47,976 bases of DNA from CAJXZP01 sp041563475 (GTDB lineage Bacteria; Bacteroidota; Bacteroidia; Flavobacteriales_G; Salibacteraceae): the NCBI GenBank assembly GCA_041563475.1, contig JBFFMY010000017.1:1-47976 (forward strand), in the 5' to 3' direction. The position numbers were made by a program, and so were the translations under genes. Positions 32,283 through 41,162 of this stretch are shown here, one piece after another; position 1 is the first letter of the stretch, and every line of letters starts with the position of its first letter. Under the pieces are notes generated by a model. The model was not told the DNA's origin. It saw only the letters and a program-made list of their open reading frames with translations, and searched no databases.

Positions 32283-35114
32283 TTAGATTTTATTTACTAA
32301 ATATTTTCCGGTATAACTGTTCTTGCATTTAGCCAAATCCTCAGGAGTACCACTAAAAACTAGTTGACCTCCTTCATCACCACCCTCTGGGCCCAGATCA
32401 ATTACCCAATCGGCACATTTAATTATATCGGCATTATGTTCAACAATAACCAAAGAATGCTTCTTTTTTAAAAGAGCGTTGAAAGCTTTTAAAAGTTTAT
32501 GAATATCATGAAAATGGAGTCCGGTAGTTGGTTCATCAAAAATGAAAAGTGTTTTTTTAGCATTTTCACCTTTGCTTAAGAAGGAGGCAAGTTTTATTCT
32601 TTGCGCTTCTCCACCACTCAGTGTATTGGAAGATTGACCTAATTGAACATAACCCAACCCCACATCTTGTAAAGGTTTTATTTTTGAGACAATTTTTTTT
32701 GCGGGACCTATTTTTTCTTGACCAAAAAACTCCATTGCTTCATCCACAGTCATGCGTAATATGTCTGAAACATTTTTGTTTTTGTAGTTAATTTCCAACA
32801 CTTCCCCTGTATAGCGGTGACCATGGCATTCGTCACAAATCAAATGAACATCAGCCATAAATTGCATTTCTACCACAATATTGCCATCTCCTTTACACGT
32901 TTCACATCTTCCACCTTCTACGTTAAATGAAAAGAATGACGGCTTATATCCTCTAACTTTGGCCAACTGTTGATTGGATAACAGTAATCGGATATCATCA
33001 AATGCTTTTACGTAGGTGACGGGGTTGGATCGAGATGATTTTCCTATGGGATTTTGGTCTACAAATTCTACCGCTTCAATTTTTCTAGTGTCGCCACCAA
33101 AAGATTCAAAGTTTCCAGAAACATATTGATGTCCTGACAATAGTTTTTGCATGGAAGGGAAAAATACATCTCGAATTAAAGAAGATTTTCCAGAACCAGA
33201 AACCCCAGTTATTACGGTCATAATTTCCAAGGGAATGGAAACATTAATGTTTTTTAAATTGTGTTGATGCACACCAACCATATAAATAGAATACTTCCAA
33301 GGTCTTCTGGAATCCGGTATTGGTATTTCTAATTGACCCGTAAGGTATTTGGCCGTCAGACTAGGCGTTTTATTGGTGATGTCGTTAATGGTACCTTGAA
33401 AAATTAGCTCACCGCCATGAATACCAGCCTCAGGGCCTAAATCTATAATCTCATCTGCCTGTTGCATAATTTCCTCGTCATGCTCCACTACAATTACGGT
33501 ATTGCCAATGTCTCGCAAGGATTTTAGAACTTTTATTAAACGTTTGGTGTCTCTAGGGTGTAAACCAATACTTGGCTCATCCAAAATATACATAGAGCCT
33601 ACTAAACTGCTACCAAGCATTGTGGATAAGTTTATTCTTTGGGATTCCCCACCAGATAGAGAGTTTGATAATCTATTTAAGTCTAAATAATCCAACCCAA
33701 CATCTCCAAGGTATTGCAAACGATTATTAATTTCAACCAGAATCCTTTTTGAAACTTCTTTGTCAAATTTGGATAAATGATGGGCCAAATCGCTCGTCCA
33801 TGGATATAAATGTTTTACAGGGGTTAACATCAACTCTTGAATGCTTTTTCCGTTGACCAAAACATAACCTGCATCTTTTCTTAGTCGTGTTCCTTTACAA
33901 TCAGGACAAAGGGTTTTTCCTCGATATCTAGATAGCATTACCCGATATTGAATTTTGTAGCTTTGGGATTCTACTTCTTTAAAAAAAGAATCTATTCCAT
34001 CAAAGTATTTATTTCCTGTCCAAAGAATAGCGTATTCCGCTTTGGTTAATTGATTTATAGGTCGATGAATAGGGAAATTAAATTTAGGAGAAGCCATAAT
34101 TAATTTGTTTTTCCAAGCGCTCATTTTCTCGCCATTCCAACAAACCACCGCATTGTCATAAACGGATAAACTTTTGTTTGGAATAACTAAATTGGGATCT
34201 ATTCCAATTACACTTCCAAATCCTTCACACGTTTTACAGGCTCCAATAGGATTATTAAAGGAGAAGAAGTTTGCAGAGGGTGTTTCAAAAGTCATCCCAT
34301 CCAACTCAAACGCATTATTAAAATTTATAACTTCCCAATCCGAATTATTTTTAATAAAAAGCTCACATGCCCCGTGACCTTCATAAAAGGCAGTTTGAAC
34401 AGAATCTGCGAGTCTATTTTGAAGATCTTCATCGTTTTTAGAAACACTTATACGATCAATGAGAATAGAAAGCTGATCTACCTTTTCGTGCGGGTTTTCA
34501 AGCCAGTCATTAATATCAAAAACGGTAAAATTATCTACTATTCGATCAAAGCCTTGTTGTTTTAAAACTGTAAGTTGCTGTTCGATAACTCTGTTTTTTA
34601 CAACGAGCGGAGCGGTAATTAATAATTTTGTTCCTTCCTTTAAGTCAAGAATATAATCAACAACATTACTTACTGTGTGTCGTTTAACTTCATTCCCGGA
34701 AATTGGAGAAAATGTTTTTCCAATTCGGGCAAAGAGCAATTTTAAATAGTCGTAAATTTCTGTTGTCGTGCCTACAGTAGAACGTGGGTTTCTGGTATTA
34801 ACCTTTTGTTGAATAGCAATGGCTGGAGAAATACCTTCAATATCATCCACTTCTGGCTTGTCAATTTTACCTAAAAATTGACGCGCATAGGAAGATAAAC
34901 TTTCCACATAACGCCTTTGGCCTTCTGCATATAATGTATCAAAAGCAAGTGAAGATTTACCTGAACCAGATAATCCCGTAATCACCACCAATTTATTTCT
35001 TGGGATTTTCACATCCACATTCTTTAAATTGTGCATTCTAGCACCCTTTATAACAATGTGACTGTTACGAAGATTAGAAACTTTCTTTTTTTCTGAAACT
35101 TTTGCTTTAGGCAT
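32283..35114 (-). CDS. uvrA: Excinuclease ABC subunit A
   Basis: 943 residues from the ATG (MPKAKVSEKKKVSNLRNSHI). Two ABC ATPase modules are present, with Walker A loops GLSGSGKSSLAFDTLYAEG and GVSGSGKSSLIRD, signature motifs NSLSGGESQRINLS and NTLSGGEAQRIKLA, and Walker B MYILDEPSIGLH and LFIFDEPTTGLH. Zinc-binding cysteines lie in CKTCEGFGSV/CPDCKGTRLR and in CETCKGDGNIV/CDECHGHRYTG. UvrA scans DNA for bulky lesions with UvrB in nucleotide excision repair. The frame extends 13 codons to a GTG, but a -7-like box lies inside that extension, favouring the ATG. Confidence 0.96.
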   Translation of the reverse strand: MPKAKVSEKKKVSNLRNSHIVIKGARMHNLKNVDVKIPRNKLVVITGLSGSGKSSLAFDTLYAEGQRRYVESLSSYARQFLGKIDKPEVDDIEGISPAIAIQQKVNTRNPRSTVGTTTEIYDYLKLLFARIGKTFSPISGNEVKRHTVSNVVDYILDLKEGTKLLITAPLVVKNRVIEQQLTVLKQQGFDRIVDNFTVFDINDWLENPHEKVDQLSILIDRISVSKNDEDLQNRLADSVQTAFYEGHGACELFIKNNSDWEVINFNNAFELDGMTFETPSANFFSFNNPIGACKTCEGFGSVIGIDPNLVIPNKSLSVYDNAVVCWNGEKMSAWKNKLIMASPKFNFPIHRPINQLTKAEYAILWTGNKYFDGIDSFFKEVESQSYKIQYRVMLSRYRGKTLCPDCKGTRLRKDAGYVLVNGKSIQELMLTPVKHLYPWTSDLAHHLSKFDKEVSKRILVEINNRLQYLGDVGLDYLDLNRLSNSLSGGESQRINLSTMLGSSLVGSMYILDEPSIGLHPRDTKRLIKVLKSLRDIGNTVIVVEHDEEIMQQADEIIDLGPEAGIHGGELIFQGTINDITNKTPSLTAKYLTGQLEIPIPDSRRPWKYSIYMVGVHQHNLKNINVSIPLEIMTVITGVSGSGKSSLIRDVFFPSMQKLLSGHQYVSGNFESFGGDTRKIEAVEFVDQNPIGKSSRSNPVTYVKAFDDIRLLLSNQQLAKVRGYKPSFFSFNVEGGRCETCKGDGNIVVEMQFMADVHLICDECHGHRYTGEVLEINYKNKNVSDILRMTVDEAMEFFGQEKIGPAKKIVSKIKPLQDVGLGYVQLGQSSNTLSGGEAQRIKLASFLSKGENAKKTLFIFDEPTTGLHFHDIHKLLKAFNALLKKKHSLVIVEHNADIIKCADWVIDLGPEGGDEGGQLVFSGTPEDLAKCKNSYTGKYLVNKI

Positions 35115-35131
35115 TGAAATTATATTGGCTT

Positions 35132-35139
35132 CAAAAATA
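35132..35139 (-). promoter_or_regulatory. Putative -7 box for uvrA
   Basis: On the minus strand TATTTTTG matches TAnnTTTG, 17 bases before the ATG, with a weak TTTA at a 19-base spacing upstream. Confidence 0.4.
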
Positions 35140-35399
35140 AGTCTCAAATTCACAGGATTAAACCGAATTGAGTTTTATAATGTTGAATATATTAGCAATG
35201 TACTGTATTCCATTCAAGAATTCTAAATATGTCATTATTTGGTCAAATGATATTTCTTTAGTAAAAAAATTTGTTTTGATTGATTATTTTTCACACTTTA
35301 GCCCTCTCGAAAATCACATATTTATAAAATTTAACAATAAAGCCTATAGAATAATATCTACTCTTCAAACATTTTAGGATTCATCTAAACGTAGATATT

Positions 35400-35984
35400 A
35401 TGGTATGTGATAAATTAACTGATCAAGAATTAGTTCGAAATTATTTACAAGGTAAGGAGTCTGCCTTACAAGTTCTCGTTGAACGTCATCAAGAAAAAAT
35501 TTTAGGATACATCATTTCAAAGGTAAAGGATAGGCAACTCGCTGAAGATTTATTTCAGGATGTATTTATAAAGGTAATTAATACCTTGCGTAAAGGAAAA
35601 TACAATGAAGAAGGTAAGTTTTTACCTTGGGTAATGCGTATTTCTCACAATTTAACTATTGATTATTTCAGAAATGCCAAAAAGATGAAAACTACCGCTG
35701 GCACAAAGGATTTTGATATTTTCGATATCATACCAGATGAGGAAGTGAATACCGAAGACAAAATTGCGCATGCGAATTCATTGAGTACTGTTAAAGAGCT
35801 GATTAATCATTTACCTACCGATCAATTAGAGGTATTAAAAATGAGAATGTATTATGAAATGAGCTTTAAAGAAATCGCAGATGAAACAAATGTGAGTATT
35901 AATACCGCGTTGGGAAGAATGCGTTACGCTTTAATGAATCTCCGTAAATTGGTTGAAGAAAATAACATTAGTTTGCATATTTAG
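35400..35984 (+). CDS. ECF-type RNA polymerase sigma factor
   Basis: 194 residues, sigma-70 family group 4. Region 2 runs from about residue 25 (LVERHQEKILGYIISKVKDR) through DLFQDVFIKVINTL to FLPWVMRISHNLTIDYFRNA. Region 4 is LPTDQLEVLKMRMYYEMSFK, then EIADETNVSINTALGRMRYA. No anti-sigma factor is visible next to it, unlike most ECF loci. It is followed by a strong terminator and then a 61-residue protein. The regulon cannot be read from the window. Confidence 0.9.
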   Translation: MVCDKLTDQELVRNYLQGKESALQVLVERHQEKILGYIISKVKDRQLAEDLFQDVFIKVINTLRKGKYNEEGKFLPWVMRISHNLTIDYFRNAKKMKTTAGTKDFDIFDIIPDEEVNTEDKIAHANSLSTVKELINHLPTDQLEVLKMRMYYEMSFKEIADETNVSINTALGRMRYALMNLRKLVEENNISLHI

Positions 35985-36010
35985 GTACAGAATCTACGTT
36001 AGTTTATTCG

Positions 36011-36039
36011 AAGCCATTCTTTTTGAATGGCTTTTTTTC
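36011..36039 (+). terminator. Intrinsic terminator after the sigma factor gene
   Basis: AAGCCATTC pairs exactly with GAATGGCTT around a T5 loop and is followed by six T. Confidence 0.9.
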
Positions 36040-36123
36040 TTAGTAAAATGAAAAATTTGTACCAAAAAGCAATATTGTAAATCCTTTTTCGTTTCTGATA
36101 TATGTTTAACATTAAATCGATAC

Positions 36124-36309
36124 ATGGAGAAACCTTTACACGAAGAAATTTTTGGTCTAGAATTAGTAAATATGGAAGCTTTCGAAGCTTTGATGCTGGA
36201 TGATTTGAAACCGAAAAGACAAACAATTGCCAATATAATGGCATATTCTAAAGCTTTAGAAATTAAAAATTACAAAAGTTTAGGACAACAAGAAATAATT
36301 TTAAATTAA
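36124..36309 (+). CDS. Small conserved protein next to the ECF sigma factor, function unknown
   Basis: 61 residues, no signal peptide or membrane segment. The N-terminal half is acidic (HEEIFGLELVNMEAFEALML) and the middle is basic (DDLKPKRQTIANIMAYSKAL). I have the impression that similar small proteins occur beside sigma factors in other flavobacteria, but cannot confirm it here. It is isolated by a terminator on each side, so it has its own transcript. Coding is supported by amino-acid composition and by the terminator directly after the stop. A role tied to the sigma factor is only a guess. Confidence 0.65.
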   Translation: MEKPLHEEIFGLELVNMEAFEALMLDDLKPKRQTIANIMAYSKALEIKNYKSLGQQEIILN

Positions 36310-36314
36310 AAAAT

Positions 36315-36342
36315 ATCCTCGGTTCTGCCGGGGATTTTTTTT
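36315..36342 (+). terminator. Intrinsic terminator after the 61-residue gene
   Basis: ATCCTCGG pairs with CCGGGGAT (one G-U pair) around a 5-base loop, followed by a T8 tract. Confidence 0.85.
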
Positions 36343-36400
36343 GCTGTTTACCCCGATTTTAGTCCCTAGAAATACGATATTTGCAGCCTAATTTTGAATT

Positions 36401-37747
36401 ATGGCAAAAGCAGCAATTCCAAAGGGTACACGTGATTTCGGACCAAAGCAAATGTTAGGTCGTAATTTTATTTTTGATACCCTTAAGTTGGTTTTTCAAA
36501 CTTTTGGTTTTCAACCTATAGAAACTCCAGCAATGGAACGCTTAGAAACTTTAACTGGGAAATATGGGGAAGAAGGAGACCGATTAATATTCAAACTTTT
36601 ATCTCGAGGAGAAAAGTTAGAACGGGGCTTGCAAAAGTTAGTGGATCAAAAGGATAAATCTATTTCTTTTTTAAGTGAAGACGCTCTTCGATATGATTTA
36701 ACTGTACCTTTTGCCCGGTTCGTGGTTCAAAACCAAAATGATTTAACTTTTCCCTTTAAGCGCTATCAAATTCAACCGGTTTGGCGTGCAGATCGACCAC
36801 AAAAAGGAAGATACAGAGAGTTTTACCAATGTGATGTAGATATTATTGGAAGCACTTCTTTACTTAATGAGGTGGAGCTGATACAGTTAGTAAATACAGG
36901 ATTTTCGTCATTGGGTTTGCCGGATGTAACCATTCGAATTAATAATAGAAAAATACTGGCTGGTTTAGCGGAAGTGGCAAACCAAACTCAAAATTTCGGC
37001 ATCATTACCGTTGCCATGGATAAATTAGATAAAATTGGGATAGATGGTGTCCAAAAGGAATTAAAAGAAAAGGCTATTCCTGAGGATGCCGTGAATAAAA
37101 TATCATCGGTTTTAGCCTTGCAAGGGAATTCGGATTTAAATGAAATTCGATCCATTCTGTCGGGTTCTGAAATTGGCCAAAAGGGGATTGATGAATTGGA
37201 ATTCATGCTTAATTCGGCTAAATCTTTGGGGGTAAACAATGCCGTGCCTGATTTTACATTGGCCAGAGGATTAGATTATTATACCGGAGCAATATTTGAG
37301 GTAACCCACAAGGATTTCAATTCAAGCATTTGTGGTGGAGGTCGTTACGATGATTTAACCGGGGTTTTTGGGTTAAAGGACATGTCGGGTGTAGGGATTT
37401 CTTTCGGTGCAGACCGAATTTATGATTTATTACTCGAAAAGGATTTATTTCCTAAGCAAACCAAAGATTCCACACAATTGTTATTTGTAAATTTTGGCGA
37501 AGCAGAAGCGGCTTATTGTATGGGGCTTTTGAGGAATATTCGAAAAGTGGGAATCAATGCAGAGTTGTATCCAGATTCTGCTAAAATGAAAAAACAAATG
37601 AAATATGCGGATGATAAACACATTCCATTTGTTGCTATGGTTGGTGAGAATGAAATTTCTTCAAATACCATAAAGCTAAAGAATATGGAAACGGGAAATC
37701 AGGAGTTGGTTTCCATAAGTGAACTAATCAACCAACTATCCAAATAG
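36401..37747 (+). CDS. hisS: Histidine--tRNA ligase
   Basis: 448 residues, class II synthetase. KGTRDFGPKQML is the N-terminal motif; motif 2 is in FKRYQIQPVWRADRPQKGRY, followed by REFYQCDVDIIG; the histidine-specific motifs are RGLDYYTGAIFEV and CGGGRYDDL; motif 3 is GVGISFGADRIYDLL. The C-terminal anticodon-binding domain starts near residue 350 (LLFVNFGEAEAAYCMGLLRN). It charges tRNA-His in the cytoplasm. It is followed after 6 bases by hutH, so the two are likely co-transcribed. Confidence 0.96.
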   Translation: MAKAAIPKGTRDFGPKQMLGRNFIFDTLKLVFQTFGFQPIETPAMERLETLTGKYGEEGDRLIFKLLSRGEKLERGLQKLVDQKDKSISFLSEDALRYDLTVPFARFVVQNQNDLTFPFKRYQIQPVWRADRPQKGRYREFYQCDVDIIGSTSLLNEVELIQLVNTGFSSLGLPDVTIRINNRKILAGLAEVANQTQNFGIITVAMDKLDKIGIDGVQKELKEKAIPEDAVNKISSVLALQGNSDLNEIRSILSGSEIGQKGIDELEFMLNSAKSLGVNNAVPDFTLARGLDYYTGAIFEVTHKDFNSSICGGGRYDDLTGVFGLKDMSGVGISFGADRIYDLLLEKDLFPKQTKDSTQLLFVNFGEAEAAYCMGLLRNIRKVGINAELYPDSAKMKKQMKYADDKHIPFVAMVGENEISSNTIKLKNMETGNQELVSISELINQLSK

Positions 37748-37753
37748 AAAAAA

Positions 37754-39244
37754 ATGGAAATGCATAATATATCAAATTCAGAAATTACTATTGATGAGGT
37801 AATTGCCATTGTTGACAGTGGAAAAAAACTTGCTTTATCGTCCGAATCCGAAAAGGCAATAATGCATTGCAGACGTTTTTTGGATACTTACTTAGAAAAA
37901 TCTGATGCTCCAGTATATGGAATTAATACTGGTTTTGGTGCTTTGCACGATAAAAGTATTTCTAAAAATGATTTGTCACAGTTACAATCAAACCTTGTAA
38001 TGTCGCATGCTTGCGGAACGGGTGATGAAGTGCCGCAAGAGATTGTGAAATTAATGCTCTTTTTGAAAATTCAAGGATTAAGTTACGGACATTCAGGAGT
38101 TCAACTAAAAACCGTAAATCGCTTAATTGATTTTTATAATACGGATGCTTTGCCTATCATCTATACCCAAGGTTCTCTTGGAGCCTCAGGAGATTTGGCT
38201 CCCTTGGCGCATTTGTCCCTTCCCTTAATTGGAATGGGCGAAATGAATTATAAAGGGCAAAGAATGCAAGCCATTGATGTTTTGAACCAACACAATTGGG
38301 GTGCAATTACCTTGCAATCAAAGGAAGGTTTGGCATTATTAAATGGTACTCAATTCATGAGTGCTTATGGAGTGTACTCTTTGAATTGGGCTAAAAAATT
38401 ATGGAATAAAGCCAATCAAATAATGGCTATTTCCATGGAAGGGTTTGATGGAAGGATTGAACCCTTTAGTGATTTGCCGCATTTAGTGAGAAAGCAACCA
38501 GGTCAGCTGAAAGTGGCCCGAGAAATCAGAAAGCTTACAGAAGGCAGTGAATTAATTTCGAGAACTAAAAAACATGTTCAAGATCCGTATTCTTTCAGAT
38601 GCGTTCCGCAAGTTCATGGTGCAACAAATGATGTAATTGAATTTATAGAAAAGGTGGTTACCAATGAAATCAATTCAGTTACGGATAACCCTACTATATT
38701 TCCAGATGATAATCAAATTATTTCTGCAGGAAATTTTCATGGGCAGCCATTAGCTTTAGCGTATGATCACCTCGCCATTGCAATGGCAGAGATGGGAAGT
38801 ATTTCTGAAAGAAGAGTTTACAAACTGATTTCTGGTACGCGAGAATTACCCGCATTTTTAGTAGCAAACCCAGGTTTAAATTCAGGCTTTATGATTCCGC
38901 AATATACTGCTGCATCTATTGTAAGTAGGAATAAATCACTGTGTATGCCATCATCTGTTGATACGATAGATTCATCCAATGGACAAGAAGATCATGTGAG
39001 TATGGGTGCGAATGCAGCAGTAAAAATGCATCAGGTGATAGAGAACACAGAGCGAGTTTTAAGTATAGAATTATTTGCTGCATCGCAAGCTTTGGAGTTT
39101 AGAAGACCGGCAAAATCATCTGCGTTTTTGGAGAATATTGTACGTAACTTTAGGAAAGAAATCCCTTTTATTACAGATGATCAAATAATGTATACGCTAA
39201 TTGAAAAGGCTATTCAATTTGTTAAAAAAATGAATATTCACTGA
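37754..39244 (+). CDS. hutH: Histidine ammonia-lyase
   Basis: 496 residues. The MIO prosthetic group forms from the Ala-Ser-Gly of GSLGASGDLAPLAHLSLPLI near residue 145; YGINTGFGALHDK near the N-terminus, NGTQFMSAYG, and SVTDNPTIFPDD followed by SAGNFHGQPLAL are the other family blocks. It deaminates histidine to urocanate. The rest of the hut pathway (hutU, hutI, hutG) is not in the window. Its place right behind hisS couples a histidine-using and a histidine-degrading gene. Related aromatic ammonia-lyases share the MIO motif, but the FHGQPLA and substrate-site wording fits HutH best. Confidence 0.94.
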   Translation: MEMHNISNSEITIDEVIAIVDSGKKLALSSESEKAIMHCRRFLDTYLEKSDAPVYGINTGFGALHDKSISKNDLSQLQSNLVMSHACGTGDEVPQEIVKLMLFLKIQGLSYGHSGVQLKTVNRLIDFYNTDALPIIYTQGSLGASGDLAPLAHLSLPLIGMGEMNYKGQRMQAIDVLNQHNWGAITLQSKEGLALLNGTQFMSAYGVYSLNWAKKLWNKANQIMAISMEGFDGRIEPFSDLPHLVRKQPGQLKVAREIRKLTEGSELISRTKKHVQDPYSFRCVPQVHGATNDVIEFIEKVVTNEINSVTDNPTIFPDDNQIISAGNFHGQPLALAYDHLAIAMAEMGSISERRVYKLISGTRELPAFLVANPGLNSGFMIPQYTAASIVSRNKSLCMPSSVDTIDSSNGQEDHVSMGANAAVKMHQVIENTERVLSIELFAASQALEFRRPAKSSAFLENIVRNFRKEIPFITDDQIMYTLIEKAIQFVKKMNIH

Positions 39245-39410
39245 TTTAACAGGTGTAACCACATAACTTTCTTTGATGTAAGTCAGTTTACGTGCTGATA
39301 CCAATCATATTCGGATAATTAATGTTGTTGTAGATTTGGGTAAATAAAATTCAAACTTCGACCTTGTGTTATTGTTTGTCTTGATTTTTCATTAACTAAA
39401 ACGATATACC

Positions 39411-40202
39411 ATGGCATTAAAGCAAATTGTAGTCCCGTTGGATGACACTGAAATGGGTTTAGCAGCATTTCATTTTGTAATGAAAAATTTTGGATATGAA
39501 AAAAACCTGGTAAATATATTGTGGCTTGGCGCAAAGTGCGTGCATCCCGAAAAAGCAATTGATGTCAAATTGCCAAATGCCATGGCCAAGTTAGGATCTC
39601 TAAATAGTACCTACAGAAACAAAATAATAAAAATATTAGAAGAACAGTACGCGGATATTAATTCCAATATAAACGTTGTTTCTTTAGATAATTTTACGCG
39701 AAAGCAAGTCTCTTCCTATTGCAGTTTTTCTGACATTATGATTAGTACATTTTCTTTATACAAAGAGCATTTATTACCTCTTTATGAAAATTACGCTGGA
39801 GGTAAAAAATTCGCGAAGGTTTGTTGTCCAAAAATTTTATTATCGGAGGATTTTGAGCAAGCTGAAAACATTATTTTGGTTAAAACAGATCAGGTAAATA
39901 CCATTGCCACGGTGAAACAATTTTGCCATATTTATAGTGATAAATGTCCTGGTGTAAGTCTTAATTTACTTGATTTACAAGAGTTTAACGAAAGGGGAGG
40001 TGCCGTGAATTCTCAAAAACTATTGGTTGAATATTTAAAACAACATACATCAAGCCCAGCCATTTATCCATATTCAGGTGAGGACCCAGAGCACCTATCA
40101 CAAATTTTAAACTTAACAAACAATACTCTTTGGGTAAGTCCATTAGAAAGTGTAGAAGAATTAAAATTCATGTCAAAAAAAGTAATGTCGGCCAAAGTTT
40201 AA
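39411..40202 (+). CDS. Divergent universal-stress-protein-like protein
   Basis: 263 residues, soluble. The first strand and loop, LKQIVVPLDDTEMGLAAFHF, look like the start of a UspA domain, and FSDIMISTFSLYKEHLLPLY and KVCCPKILLSEDFEQAENII occupy the places where the first Usp domain ends and the second begins. The ATP-binding motif G-x2-G-x9-G-S/T is missing. It lies 32 bases upstream of a canonical two-domain Usp, so it may be a decayed or specialised partner of that protein. Assignment rests on position and the first strand only. Confidence 0.6.
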   Translation: MALKQIVVPLDDTEMGLAAFHFVMKNFGYEKNLVNILWLGAKCVHPEKAIDVKLPNAMAKLGSLNSTYRNKIIKILEEQYADINSNINVVSLDNFTRKQVSSYCSFSDIMISTFSLYKEHLLPLYENYAGGKKFAKVCCPKILLSEDFEQAENIILVKTDQVNTIATVKQFCHIYSDKCPGVSLNLLDLQEFNERGGAVNSQKLLVEYLKQHTSSPAIYPYSGEDPEHLSQILNLTNNTLWVSPLESVEELKFMSKKVMSAKV

Positions 40203-40234
40203 ATTGTAATTTTATACTATATAAACCGAGATAG

Positions 40235-41062
40235 ATGAAAATTTTAATTCCAACCGATTTCTCTGAAAGTTCTAGGGTTGCATTTGATTACGCATATTCA
40301 CTTTTCAATACGTTTGAAAATGTAGAGTTTGTTTTGTTAAATTCATATGAAATGCCTCATAGTGGAGCTGCTGGTGGGGTAATGATGAGTTTAGAGGATG
40401 CAATGCATAAAGAATCAAAAAGGGATTTATCGCTAGAAGTTCGTCATTTTAAATCTAAATACCCAGAAGTAGTCATTGAATCTGTTTCCATTTTTGGAGA
40501 GATAGGAAATTCTGTTTCGAGAATTAATAAAAAGAATAATATTGACGTAGTAGTAATGGGAACGCATGGTGCTAAAGGCTTTAAAAAGGCACTTTTGGGT
40601 AGCAATACAGAAGATGTTATTGAGACTTCCCTCGTGCCTGTAATCTCCGTGCCAAATAAGACAGAATACCGTCCGATTAAAAAAATAGTTTACGCAACAG
40701 ATTTGCAACGAATTGAAAACCCAGAAGCTTTACAGCCTCTGTGCAATATTGCCAAGCATTTTGATGCCGTAATACATATTGTATATGTAACAGATGATGC
40801 GAGCTCTGTGAGTTTTGAAATGGAGACCGATCACCCCACTCTAAAGGATATTTTTAAGGATAGAAAAAAGGAGTTTCACGTGGTGGAATCAGATGATGTA
40901 ACGTTAGGTATTTCTCATTACATTAAAGAAATTGGTGCTGATTTATTGGTTTTACTACCAAAAGAGGCTTCATTCTGGAGAAAATTAACAAATAATTCGG
41001 TTACCGAAAAAATGGCTTTTCAAGCCAAAGTACCGATGTTAACTATTAAGGATAAGAAATAA
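40235..41062 (+). CDS. Tandem universal stress protein
   Basis: 275 residues with two UspA-type domains. Domain 1 starts MKILIPTDFSESSRVAFDYA and ends with the nucleotide motif VVMGTHGAKGFKKALLGSNT, then SLVPVISVP, which fits G-x2-G-x9-G-S. Domain 2 starts KKIVYATDLQRIENPEALQP and ends ADLLVLLPKEASFWRKLTNN, without the full glycine motif. Such proteins bind ATP and are often induced in stress or stationary phase. It ends in a strong bidirectional terminator. Confidence 0.9.
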   Translation: MKILIPTDFSESSRVAFDYAYSLFNTFENVEFVLLNSYEMPHSGAAGGVMMSLEDAMHKESKRDLSLEVRHFKSKYPEVVIESVSIFGEIGNSVSRINKKNNIDVVVMGTHGAKGFKKALLGSNTEDVIETSLVPVISVPNKTEYRPIKKIVYATDLQRIENPEALQPLCNIAKHFDAVIHIVYVTDDASSVSFEMETDHPTLKDIFKDRKKEFHVVESDDVTLGISHYIKEIGADLLVLLPKEASFWRKLTNNSVTEKMAFQAKVPMLTIKDKK

Positions 41063-41111
41063 TTTGACGGAAATGCCGGGTAATTTGAAAGGGAATTAAT
41101 AAGTAAATATT

Positions 41112-41149
41112 AAAAAAGCGCATGAGTCTAAAGACCTATGCGCTTTTTT
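41112..41149. terminator. Bidirectional intrinsic terminator between usp and the efflux operon
   Basis: AAAAAAGCGCAT pairs exactly with ATGCGCTTTTTT; the loop contains a further GTCT/AGAC pairing. It serves both convergent transcripts. Confidence 0.92.
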
Positions 41150-41162
41150 TCTTTAGCATATT

